Part shown: positions 30,635 through 39,140 of the stretch, in pieces | Layout of the letters: each line of letters opens with the position of its first letter | Numbering within the stretch: position 1 is the stretch's first letter | Source of the DNA: Neisseria sp. | GTDB taxonomy: Bacteria; Pseudomonadota; Gammaproteobacteria; Burkholderiales; Neisseriaceae | Direction of reading: 5' to 3' | Assembly: GCA_030528455.1 (NCBI GenBank) | Contig: JAUMYW010000005.1 | Location: forward strand, 1-64,000 | Length of the DNA: 64,000 nt | The notes under the pieces: generated by a model | What the model was told of the DNA's origin: nothing | The model's database searches: none | What the model saw: the letters and a program-made list of their open reading frames with translations, nothing else | Position numbers and translations under genes: made by a program

Positions 30635-31723
30635 ATGTTGAAGTATAAGTACAAAAGGTACCGTCTTCCTGAACTGTTATCGCTGGTGTTGCCCTTGGCG
30701 GCATGGGTGCTTTATTTTTTCGGTATCGGAAGCAGCGGCTGGCTGCAGACGGCTAGCGGTTTGCTGCTGGTGGGCTGCGTGTTGTCGGCCGTGCATCATG
30801 CGGAAATTGTGGCGCATAGAGTGGGGGAACCGTTCGGTACGATTATTCTGGCATTGGCGATTACGGTCATTGAGGTGGCATTGATTGTATCGCTGATGAT
30901 TGCGGGGGGAGACAGTGCGGCAAAATTGGCAAGAGATACGGTTTTTGCTGCCATCATGCTGATTCTTAACGGAATTTTGGGTTTGTGTCTGATGGTGGGG
31001 GGCTTGAAGCACTATGAGCAGTTTTTCGGTAAGAAGTCTGCCAGTACTGCGCTGGTAACCTTGGTGTCGATTTTGGTTTTGACTCTGGTGTTGCCGAACT
31101 TTACTACCAGTACTGTGGGTCCGACCTACAGTACCGAGCAGATGGTTTTTGTGGCAGTGGTCAGTTTGGTGCTGTATATCTCGTTTATGCTGATGCAGAC
31201 GGTTCGGCATCGTGATTATTTTCTGCCGGAGGGGGTGGTGCATCAAGGGCATGCCGCACCTCCATCTTGGGGGGCAGCTCTGACCAGTTTGTGTTTTCTG
31301 CTGATTTGTTTGGTGATTGTGGTATTGTCGGCCAAATCACTGTCGCCGACTGTGGAGGCTGTTCTGGCGGATTGGGGAGCTCCGCAAGCATTGGTCGGGG
31401 TGATTATTGCGGCAGTTGTGCTGATGCCGGAAGGCTTGGCTGCTGTCGCGGCGGCCCGGCGTAATCTGCTGCAAACCAGTATTAATCTGGCTTTGGGTTC
31501 TGCCTTGGCCAGTATCGGACTGACGATTCCGGCTGTTGTGTTTGTTTGTTTGATGTACGATGTTCCGGTAGTTTTGGGTTTGGATTTCAAGTCGATGATA
31601 CTGTTGGCTTTATCGTCATTTGTGGTCATGCTGTCTTTGAACCAGGGGCGGACGAATATGATGTACGGTATTGTTTTGTTGGTTAATCTGGCTGCGTATG
31701 TATTTACGGTGATTGTGCCCTGA
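30635..31723 (+). CDS. chaA: Calcium/proton (Na+/H+) antiporter ChaA
   Basis: 362 residues with about eleven membrane segments, close to E. coli ChaA (366). Two inverted CaCA repeats are visible: HHAEIVAHRVGEPFGTIILALAITVIEVALIVS near residues 50-85 and VIIAAVVLMPEGLAAVAAARRNLLQTSINLALGSALASIGLTIPAVV near 250-297. The acidic residues in ITVIEVALI and VLMPEGLAA are the ion-site glutamates of the family. A loop near 195-205 is histidine-containing (RHRDYFLPEGVVHQGH). It exports Na+, Ca2+ or K+ at alkaline pH in E. coli. Confidence 0.92.
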   Translation: MLKYKYKRYRLPELLSLVLPLAAWVLYFFGIGSSGWLQTASGLLLVGCVLSAVHHAEIVAHRVGEPFGTIILALAITVIEVALIVSLMIAGGDSAAKLARDTVFAAIMLILNGILGLCLMVGGLKHYEQFFGKKSASTALVTLVSILVLTLVLPNFTTSTVGPTYSTEQMVFVAVVSLVLYISFMLMQTVRHRDYFLPEGVVHQGHAAPPSWGAALTSLCFLLICLVIVVLSAKSLSPTVEAVLADWGAPQALVGVIIAAVVLMPEGLAAVAAARRNLLQTSINLALGSALASIGLTIPAVVFVCLMYDVPVVLGLDFKSMILLALSSFVVMLSLNQGRTNMMYGIVLLVNLAAYVFTVIVP

Positions 31724-31742
31724 GTGTCGGTGTTTGTCGGTA

Positions 31743-32228
31743 TCACGGGCGGCATTTGAACAGGGCCGTCCATGTGCCTGCCAGTACAACAGCGGAAAAC
31801 AGCAGACTCCATACAGGAAGGGGCAGGCCGAACAGCCATTCGCGTGTACCGCAGTCGCCCAAACCGCGTACGGCGAATTCCCAGTAGTCGAACAAGGGCC
31901 ATTCGCGCAGACGGAATGTCCACGGCGCGCCGCAGCTCGGACGCAGGTCGGATGGCAGTGATTGCAGCCAAAGCTGGTATGCGGCGACAGTTCCGCACCA
32001 TAGTGCGGGCAGGCTCATCAGCAGTGTGGCGGTACGGCGTGCGGCGGTTTTGCGTGTCGGCAGCAGAAGCGAGAGGGCGGCTGCCAGTGTGAACGACAAA
32101 ACGGAGAGGCGTTGTACGATACATAGCGGGCAAGGGTTGAGCAGTAAAACGTATTGGGCGAAAAACGATGCGGCAGAACAGACAATGCCGACTGCCAGCA
32201 GCAGGAGATTGACGGTGCGGTAGGTCAT
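31743..32228 (-). CDS. dsbB: Disulfide bond formation protein DsbB
   Basis: 161 residues from ATG 32228. Four membrane helices with both redox pairs visible: Cys33-x-x-Cys36 in NPCPLCIVQR and Cys99/Cys126 in the second periplasmic loop (RPSCGAPW ... LGDCGTREW). DsbB reoxidises DsbA and passes electrons to quinone. Convergent with chaA, the two stops being 19 bases apart. Confidence 0.95.
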   Translation of the reverse strand: MTYRTVNLLLLAVGIVCSAASFFAQYVLLLNPCPLCIVQRLSVLSFTLAAALSLLLPTRKTAARRTATLLMSLPALWCGTVAAYQLWLQSLPSDLRPSCGAPWTFRLREWPLFDYWEFAVRGLGDCGTREWLFGLPLPVWSLLFSAVVLAGTWTALFKCRP

Positions 32229-32350
32229 GGTGTGTAAGAGGCGGGGTCGGATGGTTGATATATGATTGCAGTGTGTGCAGACGGTAAAACCGGGAATTTG
32301 AAACAGCGGTTCCGATGCCGTCTGCAGCTGTTTTGAGATACCGGCGGCCT

Positions 32351-32725
32351 TTACAAGCCGTTCCAATATGTGCTTGCCATTATCAGCAGCAGTACGGCGG
32401 CGGTAATTGCCAGTATGATTTTCAGGGAAATGTCGGCTTCGGGTGTCCGGTAGTCTTTCGGCATCGGGCTGCCGATACGTTCTTCGCGCAGGACGGTTTG
32501 CTGTTCGGCAATCCATTTGTCGTGTGCACGGCGGCTTTCGGGGTTGCTCAAAACGGCGTAGGCTTGATTAATCAGCCGAATGATGCGTTCGGCATCGGGT
32601 GTTGCCGGTTTGCAGTCGGGGTGGTATTGCCTGCACAGGCGGCGGTAGGCGGTACGGATGTCTTCGTCTGTGGCATCGGGGGGGACTTTCAGATTGTCGT
32701 AGTGGGTGTGAGGCGGCTGTTTCAT
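32351..32725 (-). CDS. Small J-domain protein with C-terminal membrane anchor
   Basis: 124 residues. A J-domain occupies residues 8-70 with the HPD motif at 35-37 (YHPDC) and the usual LINQAYAVLSNPESRRAHD helix III/IV region. One membrane segment (IILAITAAVLLLIMASTYW) ends the protein. It should present a J-domain at the inner membrane and stimulate DnaK there, but no zinc-finger or substrate-binding part is present. The client is unknown. It is not DnaJ itself, nor obviously DjlA. Confidence 0.88.
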   Translation of the reverse strand: MKQPPHTHYDNLKVPPDATDEDIRTAYRRLCRQYHPDCKPATPDAERIIRLINQAYAVLSNPESRRAHDKWIAEQQTVLREERIGSPMPKDYRTPEADISLKIILAITAAVLLLIMASTYWNGL

Positions 32726-32744
32726 GGCATCATTGGCGTATCGG

Positions 32745-32773
32745 AAGCCGTCTGCAGGTGTTGCAGACGGCTT
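32745..32773 (-). terminator. DUS pair between metB and the J-domain gene
   Basis: AAGCCGTCTGCA (32745-32756) and TGCAGACGGCTT (32762-32773), stem 12 bp, loop 5. It lies 6 bases past the metB stop on the minus strand. Confidence 0.65.
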
Positions 32774-32778
32774 GTAGT

Positions 32779-33945
32779 TTACAGGGTGGTATCGAGTGCG
32801 GCGGCAATGTCTTGGTAAATATCTTCGATGTCTTCGATGCCGACCGAGAAGCGCAGAAGCCCCATGCGGATGCCTGCGGTGGTTTTGACATCGTGCGGCA
32901 CGCCGCTGTGCGACTGCGAGTAGCTGTGGTTGACCAGGCTTTCCACGCCGCCCAGGCTGGCTGCCATTTTAACCAGTTTCATATTTTTGATAACGCTGTT
33001 GGCGGCTTCTTTACTGTCGTTTTTCAACAAAACGCTGACCACGCCGCCGCGTCCTTTCGGCATTTGGCGCAGGGCGAGTTCGTGGTGTTCGTGGGACGGC
33101 AGGCCGGGATAGTAAACCCGTTCGACGGCAGGGTGCCGTTCCAGGCGGCGCGCCAGTTCCAAGGCGTTTTCGCAATGGCGTTCCATGCGTACGGACAGGG
33201 TTTTGATGCCGCGCAATACCAGCGCGCAGTCCATCGGACCGGCCACGCCGCCGGTGTTCACCATCATGTTTTGCAGCGGTTTGACGAGCGTTTGATTTTT
33301 CACGACGACAATGCCCATCAAAACATCGGAATGGCCGCAAAGGTATTTGGTTGCCGAATGGAAGACAATGTCGCAGCCCAGTGCGAGCGGATTTTGCAGA
33401 TAGGGTGTGGCGAAAGTGTTGTCGATGCCGACCAGTGCGCCAGCGGCTTTGGCTTTGGCGGCCAGCGTTTCGATGTCCACCAAGCGCAGCAGCGGGTTGG
33501 ACGGTGTTTCCAGCCAAACCATCTTCACATTTTGATGTTCGGCCAAGGCGCGGTCGAGGTTTTCGGGGCGGCTCAAATCGGCGAATACAACGTTCACGCC
33601 CCATTGTGCGTACACTTCGGTCAGCAAATCGTAGCTGCCGCCGTAAATATCGCTGACGGCGACAATCGTGTCTCCCGGGCGCAGGAATGTACGGAAAACG
33701 CAGTCGATGCCCGCCATGCCGCTGGCAAAAGCGAAACCGGCCGTGCCGCCTTCGAGAGCGGCAACCGTGTCTTCCAAAACCTTGCGGGTCGGGTTGCTCA
33801 GGCGGGAATAGCGGAAAGGAACGGATTCGCCGATTTCTTTCAATGCAAACATCGAGTTTTGGTAAATCGGCGGCATGACGGCGCGGTGGTGTTCGGTACA
33901 GTCGTAAGACGAATGGATGGCTTCGGTTGCAAAGCGGTAGGGCAT
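32779..33945 (-). CDS. metB: Cystathionine gamma-synthase / trans-sulfuration PLP enzyme
   Basis: 388 residues from ATG 33945, with AAGGAGAA upstream. It is a Cys/Met-metabolism PLP enzyme: YSRLSNPTRKVLEDTVAALEGG, ETPSNPLLRLVDIE, and Lys200 in HSATKYLCGHSDVLMG as the cofactor lysine. The C-terminal SLGGVESLVNHSYSQSHSGVP region matches the CGS/CGL group. CGS joins an activated homoserine to cysteine on the way to methionine. Gamma-lyase or O-acetylhomoserine activity cannot be excluded by sequence alone. Confidence 0.85.
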   Translation of the reverse strand: MPYRFATEAIHSSYDCTEHHRAVMPPIYQNSMFALKEIGESVPFRYSRLSNPTRKVLEDTVAALEGGTAGFAFASGMAGIDCVFRTFLRPGDTIVAVSDIYGGSYDLLTEVYAQWGVNVVFADLSRPENLDRALAEHQNVKMVWLETPSNPLLRLVDIETLAAKAKAAGALVGIDNTFATPYLQNPLALGCDIVFHSATKYLCGHSDVLMGIVVVKNQTLVKPLQNMMVNTGGVAGPMDCALVLRGIKTLSVRMERHCENALELARRLERHPAVERVYYPGLPSHEHHELALRQMPKGRGGVVSVLLKNDSKEAANSVIKNMKLVKMAASLGGVESLVNHSYSQSHSGVPHDVKTTAGIRMGLLRFSVGIEDIEDIYQDIAAALDTTL

Positions 33946-34037
33946 GGCGTTCTCCTTGAAATGCCGCGTTATTTTAGGCTGTCTGCAAAGGGCTGACAAC
34001 ACGGTCGGCAGGCAGCCATAGTCTGTTGCTTCCGAAG

Positions 34038-34056
34038 TATAGTTATTCTCAATTTG
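34038..34056. promoter_or_regulatory. Possible Fur-like box between metB and folE2
   Basis: Read on the minus strand this is CAAATTGAGAATAACTATAC, similar to the Fur pattern AATTGAGAATCATTATC. It lies in the divergent promoter region. The match is partial and I cannot score it, so this is only a candidate. Confidence 0.25.
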
Positions 34057-34152
34057 ACGGCGATTGCCCGTCGGGCGTTCGGTCTATATACTTGCGCCTG
34101 TAAAAACAAGGCTCGGGCCGTTCACACACATATACATAAAGGATACCTTCGC

Positions 34153-34932
34153 ATGACCGCCATTGCAGACGTGCAAAGCAGCAGAGACCTGCGCAATATG
34201 CCGATTAACCAGGTCGGTATTAAGGATTTACGTTTCCCGATTACGCTTGATACTGCAGACGGCATACAGCCGACCGTTGCCCGTCTGACCATGACCGTGA
34301 GCCTGCCTGCCGATCAGAAAGGCACGCATATGTCGCGATTTGTCGCTCTGATGGAAGAGCAAACCGCGCCGTTCGGTGCGGCCGAGCTGAAAAACCTGAC
34401 GCGGAAAATGCTGGATCTGTTGAATGCGGATTCTGGTAAGATCAGCGTGTCGTTTCCTTTTTTTCGCCGCAAAACCGCGCCGGTTTCGGGCATTACATCG
34501 CTGCTGGATTATGATGTTTCCGTTTGCGGCGAGTTTGCAGACGGCATCTACCGCCATACGCTGAAAGTTTTGGTACCGGTAACCAGCCTGTGCCCGTGTT
34601 CCAAAGAAATTTCCCAATACGGCGCGCATAACCAGCGTTCGCACGTTACCCTTACCGTAAACGGCAGCGGCAGCGAAACCGTACAAGTCGAAGAGCTGAT
34701 TGATTTGGTGGAAAACCAAGCTTCCTGCCAGCTTTACGGCCTGCTCAAACGCCCCGATGAAAAATACGTTACCGAACGTGCTTACGAGAATCCTAAATTT
34801 GTCGAAGACATGGTCCGCGACATTGCTGTTGCTCTGCGCGACGATAAGCGGGTGGAAAGTTTTGTGGTGGAAAGCGAAAATTTCGAATCCATTCACAATC
34901 ATTCGGCTTATGCGGTAATCATGTATCCTTGA
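34153..34932 (+). CDS. folE2: GTP cyclohydrolase I type 2 (FolE2)
   Basis: 259 residues from ATG 34153, preceded by AAAGGA about 10 bases upstream. It makes 7,8-dihydroneopterin triphosphate from GTP, the first step of folate synthesis. The family signature is visible: [12 protein letters not shown] near the start, [26 protein letters not shown] with the metal-ligand cysteine, and HNHSAYAVI at the C-terminus. FolE2 replaces the zinc-strict FolE in Neisseria and tolerates several metals, so metal-dependent control is plausible. Confidence 0.95.
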   Translation: MTAIADVQSSRDLRNMPINQVGIKDLRFPITLDTADGIQPTVARLTMTVSLPADQKGTHMSRFVALMEEQTAPFGAAELKNLTRKMLDLLNADSGKISVSFPFFRRKTAPVSGITSLLDYDVSVCGEFADGIYRHTLKVLVPVTSLCPCSKEISQYGAHNQRSHVTLTVNGSGSETVQVEELIDLVENQASCQLYGLLKRPDEKYVTERAYENPKFVEDMVRDIAVALRDDKRVESFVVESENFESIHNHSAYAVIMYP

Positions 34933-34943
34933 TTCGCTGTTTC

Positions 34944-34985
34944 AAAAGCCGTCTGCAGCCCGGAGTGCTGCGACGGCTTTTGTTT
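34944..34985 (+). terminator. Terminator after folE2
   Basis: AAAAGCCGTCTGCAGC (34944-34959) pairs with GCTGCGACGGCTTTT (34967-34981) with one bulged T, then TGTTTG. The left arm holds a TGCA-ended DUS. Confidence 0.75.
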
Positions 34986-35036
34986 GCGGTTCGTATTGCG
35001 GAGCGTCCGACCGGCGAGATGCTTGCCGGAAAACGT

Positions 35037-35786
35037 TCAGCGGTATTGCCACCATCTCCCCAACGCCCGCGCAGCCGCGTCCAAGCCCCAGCCGATGATG
35101 CCAATCAGCACAATCGCCGCCATCAGTTCCGAATAGGCCAAACGGTCGCGCGTGTCCAAAATAAAATAGCCCAAGCCCTCGTTTACGCCCAGCATCTCGC
35201 ACGGCACCAGCACCACCCACACAATGCCAATCGCCAGCCGCAGCCCGTTCAGAATATCGCCCACCACCGCAGGCAGCATGATTTTCAACAGCATTTCCGA
35301 TTTCGTTGCCGACAGCGAACGCCCCAATTCCAACCATTGCGCATTGATGTGGCGCACGCCCGAAGCCGTGTTCAGCATCAACGGCCACACCGCTGCAAAC
35401 GCCAACAGAAAATACACAGGGGCATCGCCGATGCCGAACAGCATCACCGCCACCGGCATCCACGACAAAGGCGAAATCATGCGTAAAAACTGGAACGGCG
35501 GATTGAGTGTCTGCTCCGTGCGCGGCGACAAACCCAGCGCGAAACCGAGTGGCACGCCCACCGCCAAGGCACACAGCAGCCCCACTGCCACCCTTTGCAA
35601 ACTTGCCCAAATATGAGGCCACAAAGTGCCGTCTGCAATCAGGGTGCTCAGGCTGCCCAGCGCGGCGGCGGGCGCCAGCAGATTGGCAAGCGGCAGGGTT
35701 TGTGCTAACAGCCAAGCACCCAGTTGCCACGCTGCCAACAGCAGCAGCAATCCCGTGCCGCCGTGAAAATAATGTTTGGATTTCAT
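35037..35786 (-). CDS. ABC transporter permease, SsuC/TauC-like
   Basis: 249 residues with about six membrane helices and the BPD_transp_1 coupling loop ELGRSLSATKSEMLLKIMLPAVVGDILNGLRLAIGIVWVVLV. It is closest in style to permeases of the nitrate/sulfonate/taurine group. It is the last gene of the minus-strand ABC set, 37 bases after the binding protein. The substrate is not determined; see the module finding. Confidence 0.88.
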   Translation of the reverse strand: MKSKHYFHGGTGLLLLLAAWQLGAWLLAQTLPLANLLAPAAALGSLSTLIADGTLWPHIWASLQRVAVGLLCALAVGVPLGFALGLSPRTEQTLNPPFQFLRMISPLSWMPVAVMLFGIGDAPVYFLLAFAAVWPLMLNTASGVRHINAQWLELGRSLSATKSEMLLKIMLPAVVGDILNGLRLAIGIVWVVLVPCEMLGVNEGLGYFILDTRDRLAYSELMAAIVLIGIIGWGLDAAARALGRWWQYR

Positions 35787-35823
35787 CGTATTTCTCTTTC
35801 TTTAATGGTTTCAGGCAGCTTAT

Positions 35824-36990
35824 TTAAAGTGCAAACGTTTCTTGCCGCGTCAGCGCGTTCAGTCCAAACGTCTGCATCAAACCGTTCTGCTGCAAAGCCT
35901 GTTCTACAAAACGGCTGTCAAACAATTCCTGAGCGGCTTCGGCGGGATTCAATTCCTGCAAAAAGGTGTTCACGCCCGCCAAATGGGTTTCTTTCAGTAG
36001 TTTAATCAGCAATTCGCTGTAAGACGGAAACGGATAAGGCTGAAAATCAATGCGTTGCTGCTGCCAATCGCGGTGGCGTATCGCGCCGTCCCGCTCGTAT
36101 TTCGCCCACACGACAGGTTCGGGTTGTAACACGGCGCGTAATACTTTGGCATCGTGCGGGGTGTATTTTTGTACGCCCTGTTTCGCCAGCAGCGCGGCGG
36201 CTTCGGCGCGGTGGTTTTTTGCCCACGCGGCTGCCTGAACGAGACTGTTGATGACGCGCTGCACCCATTCGGGGCGGTTTTGGATATTGTGTTCGTGCAT
36301 CATGGTCAGACAGCAGGCGTGTTCGCGCCAGATGTCGCCGCTAAAACGCAGGATTTTGCCCACGCCTTTGGCTTCCGCCAGCGCGTTAAACGGCTCGGCA
36401 ACGATAAAGCCGGCAATCTGTTTGGAGGCCAGTGCGGCCACCATGTCGGAGGGCGGCATCACGGTCAGACGGACTTGCCCTGCCTGCGGATTTTTTTCGA
36501 CGACCTGCAAACCGGCGTGGCGAAGCATCTGTTGGACGATGATGTTGTGTATCGAATACCAAAACGGTATAGCAACGGTCTGACCCTGCAAGTCGCGCAG
36601 TTCGCGTAGGTCTGGGCGGACGGTGAGTGCGGAGCCGCAGGTATGGTTCCACATTAGGGCGCGCACGGGTGCACGGCTGCCGTAGCGCATCCACACGCTC
36701 ATCGGCGACAGAACGTGTATCAGATTGACTTGTCCGCTTAAAAACGCTTCCACCAAGCTTGCCCAAGAGCGGAACAGGACGGGCTTTACTGTTGCCACGC
36801 CTGCCTGTTCGAACAGTCCCAGGCCGTGTGCGACTAAAAGCGGAGAGGCATCCAAAATCGGCAGGTAGCCGATGGTGAGCGGTGCATCGGGTGATGCTGC
36901 GGCGCGGCGCGAACAGGCTTGCAGCAGGGGCAGGGCGGCTGTTGCGCCGAAGAGGGCGGAAAGTTTTAAAAAATCGCGGCGGGTATGCAT
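35824..36990 (-). CDS. ABC transporter substrate-binding protein, NrtA/SsuA/TauA-like, Tat and lipoprotein signals
   Basis: 388 residues. The N-terminus MHTRRDFLKL has a Tat-type twin arginine, followed by a hydrophobic run and a lipobox LLQAC with Cys26, so it may be exported folded and anchored as a lipoprotein. The mature part opens with APLTIGYLPILDASPLLVAHGLGLFEQAG, characteristic of NMT1/SsuA-type binding proteins, and continues with a two-lobe fold (VKPVLFRSWASLVEAFLSGQVNLIHV). Possible ligands in the superfamily are sulfonates, taurine, nitrate, bicarbonate and pyrimidine precursors. None can be chosen from sequence alone. Confidence 0.85.
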   Translation of the reverse strand: MHTRRDFLKLSALFGATAALPLLQACSRRAAASPDAPLTIGYLPILDASPLLVAHGLGLFEQAGVATVKPVLFRSWASLVEAFLSGQVNLIHVLSPMSVWMRYGSRAPVRALMWNHTCGSALTVRPDLRELRDLQGQTVAIPFWYSIHNIIVQQMLRHAGLQVVEKNPQAGQVRLTVMPPSDMVAALASKQIAGFIVAEPFNALAEAKGVGKILRFSGDIWREHACCLTMMHEHNIQNRPEWVQRVINSLVQAAAWAKNHRAEAAALLAKQGVQKYTPHDAKVLRAVLQPEPVVWAKYERDGAIRHRDWQQQRIDFQPYPFPSYSELLIKLLKETHLAGVNTFLQELNPAEAAQELFDSRFVEQALQQNGLMQTFGLNALTRQETFAL

Positions 36991-37068
36991 ATCGGATATT
37001 CTTTGCCAATTATTCGGAATCGGTTATTACCAAACCGTCCCGGCCGTCTGTAAAACGGCAGACGGAAA

Positions 37069-37866
37069 TCAAATTACAAAATCAACCGTTTTGGTCTGCG
37101 TGTTATGCTGTTGTGCCTGTTTCAGGTTTTGCAGGATGGCTATGCGCAGTGCGCTCATTTCTAACAGTCTGTTTTCACGGGGAAAGGGTGTTTCGGGCTG
37201 CCAAGTGCCCACCGTTCGGCCGGGTGTGCCGCCGATGAGTACGATGCGGTCGGAAACCAGTAGGGCTTCATCGATGTCGTGCGTAACCAAAACGGCGGCA
37301 GTACGGTATTTGCGAACAATTTGGTGAAGAAGTTCCTGCATCTGTGTACGGATGATTTCATCCAGTGCGGAAAACGGTTCGTCCAATAATAAAAGTTGCG
37401 GGCGGCGGGCGATGGCCCGAGCAAGGGACACGCGCTGAGCCATACCGCCGGAAAGTTCGGACGGATATTTGTCTGCGGCGTGTGTCAGGCCGACATCTTC
37501 CAAAGCCTCTTCGGCACGGTGTTGCATTTCCTGTCTGCCGATGACGGGCTGGTGTTTGAAGTTCAGGCCGAATGCCACATTGTCGCGTACGTTCAGCCAA
37601 GGCAGTAGGGCGGCGGTTTGAAACATAAAACCGATGCGCGGATGCGGACGGACGACGGTTTCACCGCCGAGCGATACGCTGCCTGACAATGCCGACTTCA
37701 AGCCCGAGATTACGCGTAACAGAGAAGATTTGCCCACACCGCTGGGACCGAGCAGGCTGACCAGTTCGCCCGATGCGATGTCGAGCGAAAAATCTTGCAG
37801 GATGGTTTTCAGACGGCCTTGTTCTTCGTAGCCTAGTGATAAATTACGGACGGATAAAGTATTCAT
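37069..37866 (-). CDS. ABC transporter ATPase, SsuB/TauB-like
   Basis: 265 residues from ATG 37866. Walker A is GPSGVGKS at residues 40-47, the Q-loop is FMFQTAALLPWLNV, the signature is LSGGMAQRVSLARAIA, Walker B is LLLLDEPFSALDE, and the H-loop is VTHDIDEALLVSDR. The LLPWLNV segment after the Q-loop is typical of SsuB, TauB and NrtD. It precedes the binding protein in transcription order, with 78 bases between. Confidence 0.92.
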   Translation of the reverse strand: MNTLSVRNLSLGYEEQGRLKTILQDFSLDIASGELVSLLGPSGVGKSSLLRVISGLKSALSGSVSLGGETVVRPHPRIGFMFQTAALLPWLNVRDNVAFGLNFKHQPVIGRQEMQHRAEEALEDVGLTHAADKYPSELSGGMAQRVSLARAIARRPQLLLLDEPFSALDEIIRTQMQELLHQIVRKYRTAAVLVTHDIDEALLVSDRIVLIGGTPGRTVGTWQPETPFPRENRLLEMSALRIAILQNLKQAQQHNTQTKTVDFVI

Positions 37867-37978
37867 AGGGTTTTCCGGGTAGTTGGTATTATTTTGCAGA
37901 CGGCATTCGAAATACGCCGTCCGCAATTCCCTTGTTATCGGTGTCTGAAGCCCGATTTGAGTTTTATTTGAATCGGTT

Positions 37979-39082
37979 TCAAATAGAAAACTCGCCTTCA
38001 CTCATAAATTCCAATTCGCTGATTTCGCGGCGGAGATGTTTGACGGAAGGTGTAACAATGGCGACAAACGCGGCCTCGCGCTGGCGGCGTTGGACGGGGC
38101 TGGAAAGCAGATAGCCTTTCGCACCGGCGTGCAGTACGGCGGATTGGGCGGCGGTCAGGCTCAATTCGGAGGCGGCTAGGCGTAGTTGCAGTGTTTCCAG
38201 CATATTGGCTTCGCCCGACCACGCTGCTTCGGCCAATTGGCCGGTCTGAAGCCATGAACGTTCCAGGCGTTTGGATAGTTCCGCTTTGCCGTTTTCCAAA
38301 AAACAGTTGGTTTCGCAGCCGACATCGGCCAAGGCGATGTCTTGAATGCAGCCGTCGATGATGCCTGCGCCGATACCGATTTGAAGCAGGATAAAGCCCG
38401 CTTTGATGGATTTTATATAATCGGCAAACTGTTCGGGATGTGCCAAAACGTCTTCATCCGGAACGAAAACATTGTTTAACTTGACGGCAAAAGTGCGCGT
38501 GCCTTCCAAGGCGCAGAATTCGGGGGTGGGAACCAGTTCGACACCTTCGCGGCCGCCGCCGGTAACAAACATGACGTAGCTGTTGCCGATTTGCGCGGTG
38601 TTTGCCCAAACATGGTCGTCGCCCAAATTGGATACCCACGGCAGCAGTCCGTTTACGATGTAGCCGCCTTCGGTTTTTTCTGCCTGCAACAAATGCTCTT
38701 CGATACCGGCCAAATGCTTGACCGTGTTCGACATACCGGTTCCGGCCAGCGTTTTACCGCTTAAAATGTCGGGCAGATAGCGTTTGACCGCCGTGTTCGG
38801 CGTTTTGTGCAGATACCAGGCGCAGGCACTTTGGCACCAGACGGAAAACGCGGTAGAACCGCATACTTTGCCGATTTCGCGGATAACGCCGATTTGGGCG
38901 AACAGACCCGAATCCGAGCCGCCTTCTTCTGCCGTACCAAGCGAGGCATAACCGCCGATACCGCCCAAGGCATGCATAAATTCTTTCGGATAAAGGCCTT
39001 TTCGGTCGATGTCTTCAACCAGGGGCAGCAGTTGTCGCTGTACCAGTTCGGCAACGCGTTCGTGCAGTGCGGTGTGCGGCAT
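37979..39082 (-). CDS. Acyl-CoA dehydrogenase-fold flavoenzyme (SfnB/DszC-type candidate)
   Basis: 367 residues from ATG 39082, with TGGAG upstream. It has the three-part acyl-CoA dehydrogenase fold: N-terminal helices (LVEDIDRKGLYPKEFMHALGGIGGYASLGTAEEGG), a middle beta-domain (GTGMSNTVKHLAGIEEHLLQAEKTEGGYIVNG) and a C-terminal helical bundle (AASELSLTAAQSAVLHAGAKGYL). I do not see the usual catalytic glutamate context of fatty-acid dehydrogenases. Similar proteins include the flavin monooxygenases DszC and SfnB used in sulfur scavenging. It lies just upstream of an SsuABC-like importer on the same strand. The function is inferred. Confidence 0.75.
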   Translation of the reverse strand: MPHTALHERVAELVQRQLLPLVEDIDRKGLYPKEFMHALGGIGGYASLGTAEEGGSDSGLFAQIGVIREIGKVCGSTAFSVWCQSACAWYLHKTPNTAVKRYLPDILSGKTLAGTGMSNTVKHLAGIEEHLLQAEKTEGGYIVNGLLPWVSNLGDDHVWANTAQIGNSYVMFVTGGGREGVELVPTPEFCALEGTRTFAVKLNNVFVPDEDVLAHPEQFADYIKSIKAGFILLQIGIGAGIIDGCIQDIALADVGCETNCFLENGKAELSKRLERSWLQTGQLAEAAWSGEANMLETLQLRLAASELSLTAAQSAVLHAGAKGYLLSSPVQRRQREAAFVAIVTPSVKHLRREISELEFMSEGEFSI

Positions 39083-39105
39083 GGGAATCTCCAAAGGGTG
39101 TGAAA

Positions 39106-39134
39106 AGGCCGTCTGAAAAACGTGCAGACGGCCT
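39106..39134. terminator. DUS-pair hairpin between two genes of the module
   Basis: AGGCCGTCTG (39106-39115) and CAGACGGCCT (39125-39134), loop 9. It lies between the AhpD-like gene and the flavoenzyme gene, so it would attenuate rather than end a common transcript. It has only a weak T run. Confidence 0.45.
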
Positions 39135-39140
39135 GTCGGG

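Noticed and set aside
32599..33996. A 465-codon plus-strand open frame opposite metB and the J-domain gene
   Set aside because: It spans two well-supported minus-strand genes and the DUS terminator between them, and its translation is low-complexity and unlike any family.
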